Positions 42,232-51,762 are shown, counted from the stretch's first letter. The stretch: 64,000 nt of DNA from an uncultured Litoreibacter sp. (GCA_947493265.1 CANLQL010000004.1:124001-188000), one strand, 5' to 3'. Program-made: numbers and translations. The notes: generated from the letters alone by a model not told the origin.

Positions 42232-43706
42232 CCGACATTGTCCCCTTCTGCCGGGTCGGTCAGATCAATCCAGATCGTCTTGAGTTCTGTAAACTGGTCA
42301 TGCGCATGCAGGCCATTGTCACGCCCTCCGAAGCCCGATTGTTTGTAGCCGCCAAACGGGGTGGAAATATCGCCCTCCCCGTAGCAATTCACGGTGACGG
42401 TGCCCGCCTTGATGTCACGCGCAGCCCGGATTGCTTGCCGGGTGTTGGCTGTAAACACACTCGCGGCGAGGCCGTAATCTGTCTGGTTGGCGACTTCCAC
42501 AGCCTCCGCGTTGCTGGAGGTTTCGATCACGCACAAAACGGGTCCAAAAATTTCGTCCCGCGCCTTGGGATCAGATTTGCTGACCTCGTAAATCACCGGG
42601 GGAACAAACGGACCTTCGCCGCTGTCATTCTTCTCCAGGAAACTGCGAACTTTTGCGCAGTGATCGGCATCGATCAGCGCACCAATATGGGTGGCAGGGT
42701 CCAGCGGATCACCGGTTTTCCAATCCCGCAAACGCGCATGGATCCGGTCCATCAACGGGGCTTTCACGGCTTTGTGGACAATCAGACGCGATGTGGCAGA
42801 GCAGTTTTGCCCCGCGTTCCAGAACGCCGCGTTGACCACGTGTTCGGCCACGTGATCAAGGTTTTCCGCGTCATCAAACACCACAGCAGGGTTCTTGCCG
42901 CCGCATTCCAGCACGACTTTCTTCAAGTTGCTGTCTGCCGCATAACGCAAGAACCGCCGTCCCGTTTCAGTGGAGCCGGTGAAACTGACCATGTCGATAT
43001 CCATGTGGCGGCCCAAAGGCTCCCCCACGGATGGGCCGTCACCGGGCAGAACCTGCAAAACGCCGCGCGGTACACCCGCTTCATGGGCCAGTTCTGCCAC
43101 CCGCAAAGCTGTCAGCGACGTCTGTTCAGCCGGCTTCACGATCACCGAACAGCCTGCCGCCAAGGCCGGTCCGATCTTCCAGGCCAGCATCATCAGTGGG
43201 AAGTTCCATGGAAGCACGGCCGCAACAACGCCAATGGGTTCTCGCACGATCATGGAGATCGCATCATCACCATTGGGCCCGACTTGGTCATAAATCTTGT
43301 CGATGGCTTCGGCGTGCCATTTGATGCACTGGATTGTCTCTGGAACATCGATGGTTTCGCAATCTGAGATCGGTTTTCCGGATTCCAGACTTTCCATCAC
43401 CGCAAGCTCGCGCCGGTTGCGAGTGATCAGCTTGCATAACCGGATCAGGACGTCCTTGCGCGCGGATGGGTGCAGCTTCGACCAGTGGCCCTGATCAAAC
43501 GCCTCACGGGCTTTTTTCACTGCAAAATCAACATCTACCGCCCCGCACCCAGAAATTTCCACCAACACCTCTCCCGTTGCCGGGTTCGACGTGGTGAAAA
43601 CCGGCCCGCTGCCTTTGCGGTACTTGCCGTCGATGAAAGCTGTGCGCGGCATGTCGAGGTTTTGGGCAAGCGCCTGATATTCGGCATGGGTCAAAAGATC
43701 GCTCAT
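42228..43706 (-). CDS. NAD(P)-dependent aldehyde dehydrogenase
   Basis: This 492-aa ALDH has all hallmarks: VLPWNFPLMMLAWKIGPALA, FTGSTETGRRFLRYAADSNL, the catalytic Glu in VVLECGGKNPAVVF, the Cys in NAGQNCSATSRL and EIFGPVLCVI. It is most like PuuC-type enzymes acting on amino-aldehydes, and it could also oxidise 2-oxoglutarate semialdehyde given the DapA-family neighbour. It overlaps the genes on both sides by 4 nt (ATGA), so the operon is tightly coupled. Confidence 0.92.
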   Translation of the reverse strand: MSDLLTHAEYQALAQNLDMPRTAFIDGKYRKGSGPVFTTSNPATGEVLVEISGCGAVDVDFAVKKAREAFDQGHWSKLHPSARKDVLIRLCKLITRNRRELAVMESLESGKPISDCETIDVPETIQCIKWHAEAIDKIYDQVGPNGDDAISMIVREPIGVVAAVLPWNFPLMMLAWKIGPALAAGCSVIVKPAEQTSLTALRVAELAHEAGVPRGVLQVLPGDGPSVGEPLGRHMDIDMVSFTGSTETGRRFLRYAADSNLKKVVLECGGKNPAVVFDDAENLDHVAEHVVNAAFWNAGQNCSATSRLIVHKAVKAPLMDRIHARLRDWKTGDPLDPATHIGALIDADHCAKVRSFLEKNDSGEGPFVPPVIYEVSKSDPKARDEIFGPVLCVIETSSNAEAVEVANQTDYGLAASVFTANTRQAIRAARDIKAGTVTVNCYGEGDISTPFGGYKQSGFGGRDNGLHAHDQFTELKTIWIDLTDPAEGDNVG

Positions 43707-44611
43707 ATCGCCTCTCCGGTGATGTTTGAGATGGTGGTGTTCATGGTGCGAATAACCTCGGCCAGTTGCCGCTTGTCATCCTTGTTCAAAGGTTGCAGCG
43801 GTTTGCGCGGGGGTCCTGCATCAATGCCGCGTAAGGTCAGCCCGTATTTGATGCATTGAACGAATTTACCGCCCTGCTCCAGCACACTCATCAAGGGCAG
43901 CATCGCCGACATGATCGCGCGGCCTTTCGTGAAATCCCCTTCAACAGCGCAGGCCTGATACAGTGCCAAATGAGCTTCGGGAGCAAAGTTTGACCCGGCG
44001 CAAACCCAGCTGCGCGCACCCCAGGCAAAGAATTCCAGCGCCTGATCATCCATGCCGCAAGACAGCGCGATATGCGGGTAATCCCGCGCCAGCATATGCA
44101 ACCGGTTGATATCGCCAGAGCTTTCCTTGATCGCGCAGAAATTTGGCGACCGGCCCAGACGATCAAGCGTTTCCTCGTCCATATTCACCGACATGCGGCC
44201 GGGGTAGTTATAGAGCATCACCGGCAAATTCGCGGCCCGGTCGATGGCCAAAGCATGAAGCGCAATTTCGCGTCCCGTGGGGTAGGCATAAGGCGGGGTC
44301 GCGACCAATAGCGCATCGGCCCCTTGGGATTTTGCGGCTTCCGCGAAGCGAATGCTGTCTTCTGTGCGGATCGCGCCAGTGCCCACGATCATCGGGACGC
44401 GGCCATTGATCAGCTCCGCGCAGTGGCCCATCATCCAGATACGTTCTTTTTCGGTCTGGGCGTAGTATTCACCTGTTGAGCCCGCGACAATAATCCCATG
44501 AACACCGGCACTTACAAGAAGCTCGACAGTTTGGGCCAGCGCCTCCTTGTTGCAGGTGAAATCATCATGAAACGGCGTCACGATCGGGGTGTAGATACCT
44601 TCAAATTGCAT
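43703..44611 (-). CDS. DapA (dihydrodipicolinate synthase)-family lyase/deaminase
   Basis: This 302-aa TIM barrel has the family Schiff-base Lys in FCAIKESSGD and Tyr in MLYNYPGRMSV, plus GSTGEYYAQTEKE near the N-terminus. Besides dihydrodipicolinate synthase, the family includes N-acetylneuraminate lyase, KDG aldolase and 1-pyrroline-4-hydroxy-2-carboxylate deaminase. The catabolic neighbours (ALDH, DAO, MttB) favour a catabolic role, possibly the hydroxyproline-type deaminase that yields 2-oxoglutarate semialdehyde. It overlaps the GntR gene by 11 nt and the ALDH gene by 4 nt. Confidence 0.9.
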   Translation of the reverse strand: MQFEGIYTPIVTPFHDDFTCNKEALAQTVELLVSAGVHGIIVAGSTGEYYAQTEKERIWMMGHCAELINGRVPMIVGTGAIRTEDSIRFAEAAKSQGADALLVATPPYAYPTGREIALHALAIDRAANLPVMLYNYPGRMSVNMDEETLDRLGRSPNFCAIKESSGDINRLHMLARDYPHIALSCGMDDQALEFFAWGARSWVCAGSNFAPEAHLALYQACAVEGDFTKGRAIMSAMLPLMSVLEQGGKFVQCIKYGLTLRGIDAGPPRKPLQPLNKDDKRQLAEVIRTMNTTISNITGEAI

Positions 44612-45305
44612 TGCGATGGTCTTTCATGGAAATCACGTCCAACGGGATCGGATCTGGGCGGACGTATTTTTCAAGCTGATCGCGGGAAAGATCCCAATGT
44701 TGCAGCGTCAGGTCGGTCGCAAGCGCGGCCTCCTGCGCTTCGATTGCTGAGATCATCGCATCATGCTGCTCAATCGCTTTCTTGATCCGGGTTTCGTCCG
44801 CGTTGGTTTTTGGATCGAAAAACGTCTGGCTCAGCCGTGTATGATCCACCAGCATCCGCTTGAGGCCTGCAAACAAATAGGGGTTTCGCGCCATCTCACC
44901 GATTTGTTCGTGAAACTTATGGTTTAGCAGCCCAGATTGGCGGGCATCGCCTGCGCGGGCGACACGGCTCAACTGGACTTGAGTTTCCTTCAATGCGGCA
45001 ATCTCACGACTGCTGCGGTTTTCAGCGGCCTGCCGCGCGATGGAACAGTAGATCAACGGTGCCGTCTGAAAGAACACGCGCAAAGTCGCGAAATCCATCG
45101 ACTCGACCTTTGCGCCGCGATTTTCTTCAAGGCGCACATATCCGCCCCCCGCCAAGCGGTGCAGAACCTCGCGCAGCGGTGTGCGCGAGATGCCGTAATC
45201 CTCCGCCAAAGACGCCTCATCCAGATCAGATCCGGGCGGAATATCCTGTGTCAGGATCCGCGCGCGCAAGTCTGCTTCGCAATGGGCTTTCTTCTGTTTG
45301 GCCAA
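44601..45305 (-). CDS. GntR-family (FCD-type) transcriptional regulator
   Basis: This 234-aa regulator has an N-terminal winged helix (ADLRARILTQDIPPGSDLDE, YGISRTPLREVLHRLAGGGY) and a C-terminal FadR-like all-helical FCD domain with the metal/ligand His pattern (NHKFHEQIGEMARN, VDHTRLSQTF, EQHDAMISAIEA). The TTG at 45305 is preferred because AGGAG lies six bases upstream; upstream in-frame ATGs lack one and cross the operator. A perfect palindrome 19 bp upstream is a likely autoregulatory operator. It is the first gene of the catabolic operon. Confidence 0.92.
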   Translation of the reverse strand: MAKQKKAHCEADLRARILTQDIPPGSDLDEASLAEDYGISRTPLREVLHRLAGGGYVRLEENRGAKVESMDFATLRVFFQTAPLIYCSIARQAAENRSSREIAALKETQVQLSRVARAGDARQSGLLNHKFHEQIGEMARNPYLFAGLKRMLVDHTRLSQTFFDPKTNADETRIKKAIEQHDAMISAIEAQEAALATDLTLQHWDLSRDQLEKYVRPDPIPLDVISMKDHRNAI

Positions 45306-45323
45306 AATATTTCTCCTATACAT

Positions 45324-45335
45324 TTTGTATACAAA
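45324..45335. promoter_or_regulatory. Palindromic GntR operator TTTGTATACAAA
   Basis: This perfect 12-bp palindrome matches the TTGTATACAA type of site bound by FCD-subfamily GntR regulators. It lies 19 bp upstream of the preferred GntR start, so it should sit within the promoter of the five-gene operon and give ligand-released autorepression. Confidence 0.65.
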
Positions 45336-45468
45336 CGAGAAATTGAGTCGGTCAATCAAAATCCGATCGGGTCAGCGGATCGAACGATGGAACGTCCCTG
45401 CCCGCACGGGTTGCCGTTCCGGAACGGGAATGCAAACCTTGCGCAAATGACTGCTGGGAGGGCGATAA

Positions 45469-45678
45469 ATGAGTCTGGGATTTCACAAACACAGCGATGG
45501 TCGCCGCAAACTGAGCAACCGGCAGATCGATTTTTTGGGATGGATCTTGTTTACGCTTTCGGCCGTTTCATTTGTCATTGCCAGCGTTGGAAGTTTTTGG
45601 GCGATGACTGGAAGTCTGTTTTTCCTCGTGGCCTGCCTTGTCTTCATGGTGCCGTTTTTCCGCAATGACGGAAACTGA
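45469..45678 (+). CDS. Small two-helix membrane protein
   Basis: This 69-aa protein has a basic N-terminus (FHKHSDGRRKLSNRQ) and two hydrophobic segments, about residues 22-42 and 45-64, ending FFRNDGN. The ATG has GGGAGG eight bases upstream. No family with a known function is recognised. It is flanked by the GntR operon (divergent) and the DUF2235 gene (convergent) and is probably transcribed alone. Confidence 0.7.
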   Translation: MSLGFHKHSDGRRKLSNRQIDFLGWILFTLSAVSFVIASVGSFWAMTGSLFFLVACLVFMVPFFRNDGN

Positions 45679-45699
45679 GCCTTCAAGGCCGCTGAAACG

Positions 45700-46764
45700 C
45701 TATGTTCGCGACATAAACGGCAGGCGTTTTTGAAATCTCGCAGGCTGCGTATGCCCAATCGCGGATGGATGGATACGTTCTGACGGGTCCAGCCCGATCT
45801 TGCGTTTGCGTCGTTGAATAAACAGCTTCCCAAAACCCTGCCACGTGCTGACGGATGGGGCAGTCACATCGCAATGAAACCGGTCCTGCCATTGATCTGG
45901 CAGCGGAAGACCTAAGGATTGGGCGTTCTCCAGCATCCAGACCAGCGGAATATTGGCCAATGGTCGCGCCGCCTCAAACCCGTTGAGATGCCCGCCGACA
46001 TCGCCGTGGGTGCCGCGGAACCAAACCTGTTCAATATTGCCGGTAAATCCGGAATGGCATTGCCACAAAACTGGCTCAAAAATGCGGCGCGTCTCGTGCA
46101 TGGCCAGTGCGTGAAACCCGTTGCGAATGGTATTTCCCAGCGAGTGGTCATGAAACTCATGCTCCACGGGTGAAAACCGCCAGAGCAGCGGCGCGCGGAA
46201 CCCAAGGGCCCGCACTGTGTCCCAGACGCCAATCATTTCAACGCCAGCATCCTCATAACAATGCGCTTCACTAAAGGCGCGCGCACTTATGGAATTGGGA
46301 TCGCGGCGGTAGTGGCGATAGGCCTGTCGGACATTGCGTTCTGTGGCGCAGTCAGATTTCAGCAATCCGATCCGGTCGATCACACCAGCAAGCGACCGCA
46401 CGGCATACGCCCCACGCGAATAGCCAAACAGGAAAATCTTGTCACCGGGACGGTAACGCGATGCGATATAGCCATAGGCTTCACGAATTTGGCGGTTGAT
46501 GCCGACACCCGCCATCACATCAATGGCCCGCCTGTAGCCCTGCCACTGGATGCCCGCCTCATATTTCAGTGACACCGAGGCCGACGGGGCCATTTCACGC
46601 AAAAGGTTGAACGTGATCCCGGCATTTGTCTCATGGCCCTCTTCAAGCGACGACATCGTCCCATCAAGAATAATCACATGCGTAACCGGGCCACGCGTGC
46701 CAGCAGGATGCAAATTGCGGGGGGCTGGGCCGAAGCCTGTAAGGCGTTTGAGGCGATCGGACAT
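45700..46764 (-). CDS. DUF2235/T6SS phospholipase-like alpha/beta hydrolase
   Basis: This 354-aa protein belongs to DUF2235, the family that contains type VI secretion phospholipase effectors of the Tle1 kind. The nucleophile elbow FLFGYSRGAYAVRSLAG (GxSxG) is at about residue 120, preceded by ILDGTMSS and followed by VEMIGVWDTVRALG and VWFRGTHGDVGGHL (His/Asp). Most stand-alone DUF2235 genes in Rhodobacteraceae lie outside T6SS clusters, as here, so an intracellular lipase or esterase is as likely as an effector. The start at MSDRLKRL is the best fit to the family; no T6SS gene is nearby. Confidence 0.85.
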   Translation of the reverse strand: MSDRLKRLTGFGPAPRNLHPAGTRGPVTHVIILDGTMSSLEEGHETNAGITFNLLREMAPSASVSLKYEAGIQWQGYRRAIDVMAGVGINRQIREAYGYIASRYRPGDKIFLFGYSRGAYAVRSLAGVIDRIGLLKSDCATERNVRQAYRHYRRDPNSISARAFSEAHCYEDAGVEMIGVWDTVRALGFRAPLLWRFSPVEHEFHDHSLGNTIRNGFHALAMHETRRIFEPVLWQCHSGFTGNIEQVWFRGTHGDVGGHLNGFEAARPLANIPLVWMLENAQSLGLPLPDQWQDRFHCDVTAPSVSTWQGFGKLFIQRRKRKIGLDPSERIHPSAIGHTQPARFQKRLPFMSRT

Positions 46765-46914
46765 AGGGACTGAGTACGCCCCGAGCCTTTCCAGAAACTT
46801 AGGCCACCGCACGCAGGCCTCCGATCTTGCACCGTCTTGTCATCTTACAAACTCAATTACCCTTTTCGCGACTATCACCGCAAAATAAGGAGCAAGTTTG
46901 ACAGATTTGCGATC

Positions 46915-49218
46915 CTATTCTGCAGCGATTTTTTCGCTGTTCAACCAAGACCATACACGATGCGGAGTAAACGGCATATCAACATGTCGTAATCCCACCT
47001 CCCAGGTTGCATCAAGCACGCCATTGGCTACAGCGGCCAACGCGCCGACCGTCCCGGCCTCGCCACATCCCTTCATGCCAAGCGGGTTCGCCGTGGAGGG
47101 AACAGGCTCGGAATAAAACGCAATCGTCGGCATCGTGTCAGCCCGCGGCATGCCGTAATCCATGAAGGTTGCGGTCAAAAGCTGGCCGTCCTCGTCATAG
47201 ACCACATGTTCCGTGATCGCTTGCCCGATCCCTTGGACCACGCCCCCATGCACCTGACCTTCCGCCAGCATCGGGTTCATCAAGACGCCAAAATCATCGA
47301 CGACCGTGTATTTGACGCATTCTGTCACGCCGGTTTCGGGATCAACTTCCATCTCGGCAATGTGACAGCCATTTGGATAGGACCTGCCCTCCAAGACCGT
47401 GGTCTCGGATGTGTCCAGCAGATCACTTTGGCCCGCTTGTCTGGCAACATCAGCAGCCTCGATCAACGTCATCACGGTATTGGACCCGTCTGCGCGGAAA
47501 TTGCCGTCCTCGAAGGCGACCTCATCGACCCCCAGATGATCCGCGACAAAGGGGCGGAATTTCTCAATCACCGTCGCTGCGGTCGCTTTGGTGGCCGTGC
47601 CTTGTGTCGTGACCGAGCGTGACCCGCCCGTGCCGCCACCCTTGGCAATCCGGTCGCTGTCGCCTTGGACAATGTCGATCAAATCGACCGGGATCGCGGT
47701 AAATTCATGCAGCAATTGGCGGTAGACGGTCTCATGCCCCTGCCCGTTGGACTGGGTGCCGACATAAAGGTTCACGCGCCCGTCTTGTGTGAACTCTATC
47801 CGCGCTGTTTCATCCGGATCCCCGAGGATACTTTCGATATAATAGCACACGCCGAGCCCACGCAGTTTTCCTTCTGCCTTCGACGCCACTTTTCTGGCAG
47901 CGAAACCTGCCAGATCGGCCTCTTTCTCGGCCCGGCTCAGTACTTTGTGAAAATCACCGACATCATATAATTCCCCGGTCACGGTGGTGTAGGGAAATTT
48001 GTCCGCTGCGATGAAATTCTTGCGCCGCAGTTCCAACTGGTCGACGCCAAGTTCACGCGCTGCATGATCGATCGCGCGCTCCAAAACATAGATCGCTTCC
48101 GGCCGCCCTGCCCCGCGATACGCGTCGATCTGGGTCGTATTGGTATAGACACCGACATTGCGGAAATACGCCGTCTGCACATCATATGTGCCCATCAAAA
48201 CCTTCGCGGCCAGATCCGATTGGATGTATTGCGCGAAGCCCGAATTATAGGCCCCCATATTCGATTGGGCATACACACGATAACCAATGATCTTGTGGTT
48301 TTCGTCAAATGCAAGCTCGGCCGTGGATACCAGGTCCCGCCCGGAATTGTCGCTCAGCATGCTTTCTGTACGCTCCGCCTGCCAACGCACAGCCCTTTTC
48401 AGTGTGCGCGCCGCATGGGCTGCAAGAAAATATTCCGGATAATCAAACGCTTTCATGCCAAAGCCACCACCCACATCAGGGTGTGTCACCCGGATGGTTT
48501 CGGGATCTATGCCCAGTGTTTCCGCGCAAGAGGCCTTGAACCCCCAGACACCTTGGCCTGAAAAGCTCACATGCAAGCGGTCCGCTTCCGGTTCGGCGAA
48601 ACAGCCGCGCGGTTCCATTGAATTGGCGATGATCCGATTGTCCGCAATTTCCAGTTTGGTGGTATGCGCCGCAGTCGCAAAAACGGCCTCTGTTGCCGCT
48701 TCATCGCCGATGCCCCAGTCATAGGCGATATTGTCGGGGGCTTCTGGGTGGATCTGCGGCCCGCCCAAAACAGGCATCACATGCACGTCCAGGTCATCAT
48801 AGTCGAACAAGATCAGTTCCGCTGCATCCTTGGCTTGCGCCAAGGTCTCGGCCACCACAAAGGCCAACGGCTCTCCGACAAACCGAACCCGCCCGGTCGC
48901 GAGGATCGGCCGCTCGGGTGCTGCCCCCAAGGTGCCATCGCGGTTTTCAATGATTGAGGCATCCATTCTGTTGGCCACGCCTGCAGCGTTCAGATCATCC
49001 GCTGTCAGAACCAAGTGGACACCATCCGCGGCGCGCGCATCACTGACATCAAGCTCGGTGATTTCTGCATGGGCAACAGAGGACCGGAAGACATAACAAT
49101 ACGCCGCATCCGCCGGAGCGACGTCGTCAAGGTAACCTCCGTCGCCTGTCAAAAACCGCCCGTCTTCGAACCTGCGAACCGGTTGGCTGGTGCCAAATTT
49201 TGATCCTGCCTGCGCCAT
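46915..49218 (-). CDS. Form II CoxL-like molybdenum hydroxylase large subunit (orphan)
   Basis: This 767-aa protein is an aerobic CO-dehydrogenase large-chain homologue. It has the form II active-site loop AYRGAGRPEA rather than form I AYxCSFR, so CO oxidation is doubtful. Other blocks are FGTSQPVRRFEDGRFLTGDG, EPRGCFAEPEADRLHVS, DVGGGFGMKAFDYPEYFLAA, NLYVGTQSNGQGHETVYRQL and MKGCGEAGTVGALAAVANGV (catalytic Glu). ATG 49218 has AAGGAGG five bases upstream. No CoxM or CoxS gene is adjacent, so it must pair with subunits encoded elsewhere. It is cytoplasmic by sequence. Confidence 0.9.
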   Translation of the reverse strand: MAQAGSKFGTSQPVRRFEDGRFLTGDGGYLDDVAPADAAYCYVFRSSVAHAEITELDVSDARAADGVHLVLTADDLNAAGVANRMDASIIENRDGTLGAAPERPILATGRVRFVGEPLAFVVAETLAQAKDAAELILFDYDDLDVHVMPVLGGPQIHPEAPDNIAYDWGIGDEAATEAVFATAAHTTKLEIADNRIIANSMEPRGCFAEPEADRLHVSFSGQGVWGFKASCAETLGIDPETIRVTHPDVGGGFGMKAFDYPEYFLAAHAARTLKRAVRWQAERTESMLSDNSGRDLVSTAELAFDENHKIIGYRVYAQSNMGAYNSGFAQYIQSDLAAKVLMGTYDVQTAYFRNVGVYTNTTQIDAYRGAGRPEAIYVLERAIDHAARELGVDQLELRRKNFIAADKFPYTTVTGELYDVGDFHKVLSRAEKEADLAGFAARKVASKAEGKLRGLGVCYYIESILGDPDETARIEFTQDGRVNLYVGTQSNGQGHETVYRQLLHEFTAIPVDLIDIVQGDSDRIAKGGGTGGSRSVTTQGTATKATAATVIEKFRPFVADHLGVDEVAFEDGNFRADGSNTVMTLIEAADVARQAGQSDLLDTSETTVLEGRSYPNGCHIAEMEVDPETGVTECVKYTVVDDFGVLMNPMLAEGQVHGGVVQGIGQAITEHVVYDEDGQLLTATFMDYGMPRADTMPTIAFYSEPVPSTANPLGMKGCGEAGTVGALAAVANGVLDATWEVGLRHVDMPFTPHRVWSWLNSEKIAAE

Positions 49219-49320
49219 CGGTGCCTCCTTAACAAATCCTACCGAGGACACTAGCGGGACTTGGGTTGCTGTCCAGTGTCGTTTCAGACGTCTTCTTGGA
49301 AAAATACCTGATGTAGAACG

Positions 49321-51762
49321 TCAGCTGCCGCGCGGCTTGGCGCGCAATGTCGGGGCCGCCTCGGTGGGATCTTCGGGCCAATGATGACGCGGGTACCTGC
49401 CGCGCATGTCTTTGCGGACATCCGCATAGCTCGACTGCCAAAACCCCGGCAAATCTGTTGTCACCTGAACCGGACGCTGTGCCGGCGACAATAGCGTGAC
49501 TTTCAGCGGCACCCGATCCGGTCCAATCACAGGATGGCGCGTCACCCCGAACATTTCCTGCAAACGCACGGAAATCTCAGGACCCTCCCCGCCATAGTCC
49601 AAGGCAAGCTTGCGCCCCAAGGGCGTTTCGAAAAAGGCCGGGGCTGCCACGTCCAAAGCTTGCGTGTTTTGCCAACCCAACGCTGCACGCAACGCAGGCT
49701 CAGGATCAAACCGGGCAATATCATCGGCCGTTGTCAATCCAGCGACAAACGGGGCGAGCCAGTTTTGGATCGTGTCCAACAAGGCTGCATCAGACCAGTC
49801 GGGAAATGTCGGGTCTTGGCGGGATAAAAACTGTACCCGCGCCCGGAATGCACGGGCAGATTTGGTCCAACCAAGCCCGTCTAGGCCAATGTCGCGCACT
49901 CCCTCAAGAAACGCAGCAATGACCTGATCTGAGGGGGCCTGCTTCCATTTCTGTTCGCTCAAGATCAACGCTCCGAACCGTTCGCGACGGACGGCTTTCA
50001 CGCAGCGCGCCTGTTTTGACCAGAAACAGCTTTCTTGGTGCGTGATTTGACCCGCGAAGACTTCCCGCAATCCGGCCTCGCTTAAGGGTGCCGCAAGGCG
50101 AATCCGGGCCTCGCGTGCGTCACCGTCCAGATCCAAGGCGACCAGAACCGACTTTCCAGCCAACGCGTCTGCATCCTCCAGCTTTGCGCCTTTGCCACCG
50201 GACAACAGATATCGCGCCGCCTGCCCCGGCCTGCGCAACCCGACCCGATCAGGATAGGCAAGTGCCGCCATTTCCCCCAATTCCCGACGGGGTCCTTTGC
50301 AAAACCGCGCCAGCCGTTTGGTTTCGGCATTGATTGCCGCAAGAAGCGGTTTGGGCCCCTCCCCACGCTTTACTGCACGAAGCCTGAGTTCCAGGTCACT
50401 GCCCGCCCGGTGCCCCAGCACGTCCCGCTCACTCAACAGCGCCGCGATCGTCGCAGCGCGATCATCGCAGGACAGGATCATATGGGCGAGGCGCGGATGC
50501 ACCGGGATCGCGGCCATCTGCTGCCCGTGGGGTGTCAAACGCCCGTCATCGTCCATCGCATCAAGCATCCGCAGCAAATCCTGTGCCTTGGCAAATGCGC
50601 CTTCCGGGGGCGGTGTCAGCAAGGCCAGGTCGTCGATATCCGTGCCCCAGGCTGCGACATTCAGCGCCAGACCCGCCAAATCGGTGGCTTCAATCTCGGC
50701 AGGGGGAAATTCCGGTAATGCCCCTTCTGCCGCGCGCGTCCAGAACCGGTAGCAGATGCCCGGCGCGACCCGTCCCGCGCGGCCTTGCCGTTGCACAGCC
50801 TCGGCGCGACTGACGGGTTCTGTGATCAGCCTGCTCATGCCGGAGTTTGGATCAAAGCGCGACCGGCGCGTCAGACCCCCATCCACAACGATGCGAACAT
50901 CTTCAATTGTCAAAGACGTTTCCGCGATGGACGTCGCCAGCACGATCTTGCGCGCATCAGGATTGGGGCGAATGGCCTTGCGCTGATCCGCAAACGACAG
51001 CGCCCCGTAAAGCGGGCAAATCACGGTGTTCGGGATCGACCGATCCTTCAATACCTGCGCAACCCTTTGGATATCTCGCGCGCCTGGCAGAAAAACCAAT
51101 ATCCCGCCGGGTTCGTCCTTGGCAGCTTGCGTGACCAAATCCGCCAGGTCGCGTACGAAATTTGCGTCAGGTTTGCGGGGACGCTCCAACCACCGGGTCT
51201 CCACCGGGAAACTGCGGCCTTGCGATGTGACGACAGGTGCGCCCTCCAACAGTGCCGCGACCGGCGCTGCATCCAATGTCGCCGACATCACCAGAATTTT
51301 CAGATCCGGTCGCAAGGTCTGGCGGCTTTCCCAAGTCAGAGCCAAACCCAGATCACCGTTGAGCGACCGTTCGTGGAATTCGTCAAAAATCACCAGCCCA
51401 ACCCCAGGCAGGTCCGGATCCCTTTGCAACATGCGGGTCAGGATACCCTCGGTCACCACTTCGATACGGGTTTGCGGGGACACTTCGCGCGACCCGCGCA
51501 TACGGTATCCGACGGTCTGCCCGGCTTTTTCCCCCAAAGTCTCCGCCATCCGTTCGGCGGCCGCGCGAGCGGCCAGTCTGCGTGGCTCCAACATGATGAT
51601 CTTGCCAGTGATGCCCGCTTCCAGAAGGGCCAGCGGGACACGGGTTGTCTTGCCTGCACCGGGCGGGGCTTGCAGAACGCAGACGCCCCGATCCGACAGT
51701 GCTTGCGCAATGTCAGCCAGCACATCGTCGATTGGCAGGGATGTCGCGTTCGGGTTTACCAT
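49321..51762 (-). CDS. hrpB: ATP-dependent helicase HrpB
   Basis: This 813-aa DEAH-box helicase has Walker A APPGAGKTTRVPL, DEFHERSLNGDLG (here DEFH instead of DEAH), SAT motif VMSATLDA, TSIAETSLTIEDV and QRQGRAGRVAPG. The C-terminal HrpB-specific domain ends with RRHHWPEDPTEA-like SRYPRHHWPEDP. HrpB is widely distributed in proteobacteria and its cellular role is not settled (RNA metabolism is likely). ATG 51762 is chosen; the 34-codon extension upstream would reach into the meaB promoter. It is divergent from meaB. Confidence 0.93.
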   Translation of the reverse strand: MVNPNATSLPIDDVLADIAQALSDRGVCVLQAPPGAGKTTRVPLALLEAGITGKIIMLEPRRLAARAAAERMAETLGEKAGQTVGYRMRGSREVSPQTRIEVVTEGILTRMLQRDPDLPGVGLVIFDEFHERSLNGDLGLALTWESRQTLRPDLKILVMSATLDAAPVAALLEGAPVVTSQGRSFPVETRWLERPRKPDANFVRDLADLVTQAAKDEPGGILVFLPGARDIQRVAQVLKDRSIPNTVICPLYGALSFADQRKAIRPNPDARKIVLATSIAETSLTIEDVRIVVDGGLTRRSRFDPNSGMSRLITEPVSRAEAVQRQGRAGRVAPGICYRFWTRAAEGALPEFPPAEIEATDLAGLALNVAAWGTDIDDLALLTPPPEGAFAKAQDLLRMLDAMDDDGRLTPHGQQMAAIPVHPRLAHMILSCDDRAATIAALLSERDVLGHRAGSDLELRLRAVKRGEGPKPLLAAINAETKRLARFCKGPRRELGEMAALAYPDRVGLRRPGQAARYLLSGGKGAKLEDADALAGKSVLVALDLDGDAREARIRLAAPLSEAGLREVFAGQITHQESCFWSKQARCVKAVRRERFGALILSEQKWKQAPSDQVIAAFLEGVRDIGLDGLGWTKSARAFRARVQFLSRQDPTFPDWSDAALLDTIQNWLAPFVAGLTTADDIARFDPEPALRAALGWQNTQALDVAAPAFFETPLGRKLALDYGGEGPEISVRLQEMFGVTRHPVIGPDRVPLKVTLLSPAQRPVQVTTDLPGFWQSSYADVRKDMRGRYPRHHWPEDPTEAAPTLRAKPRGS

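Noticed and set aside
45700-46764. Type VI secretion effector with immunity gene
   Set aside because: The DUF2235 lipase fold is present, but no VgrG, Hcp, PAAR or immunity-like gene is adjacent; the small neighbouring membrane protein is convergent and separate.
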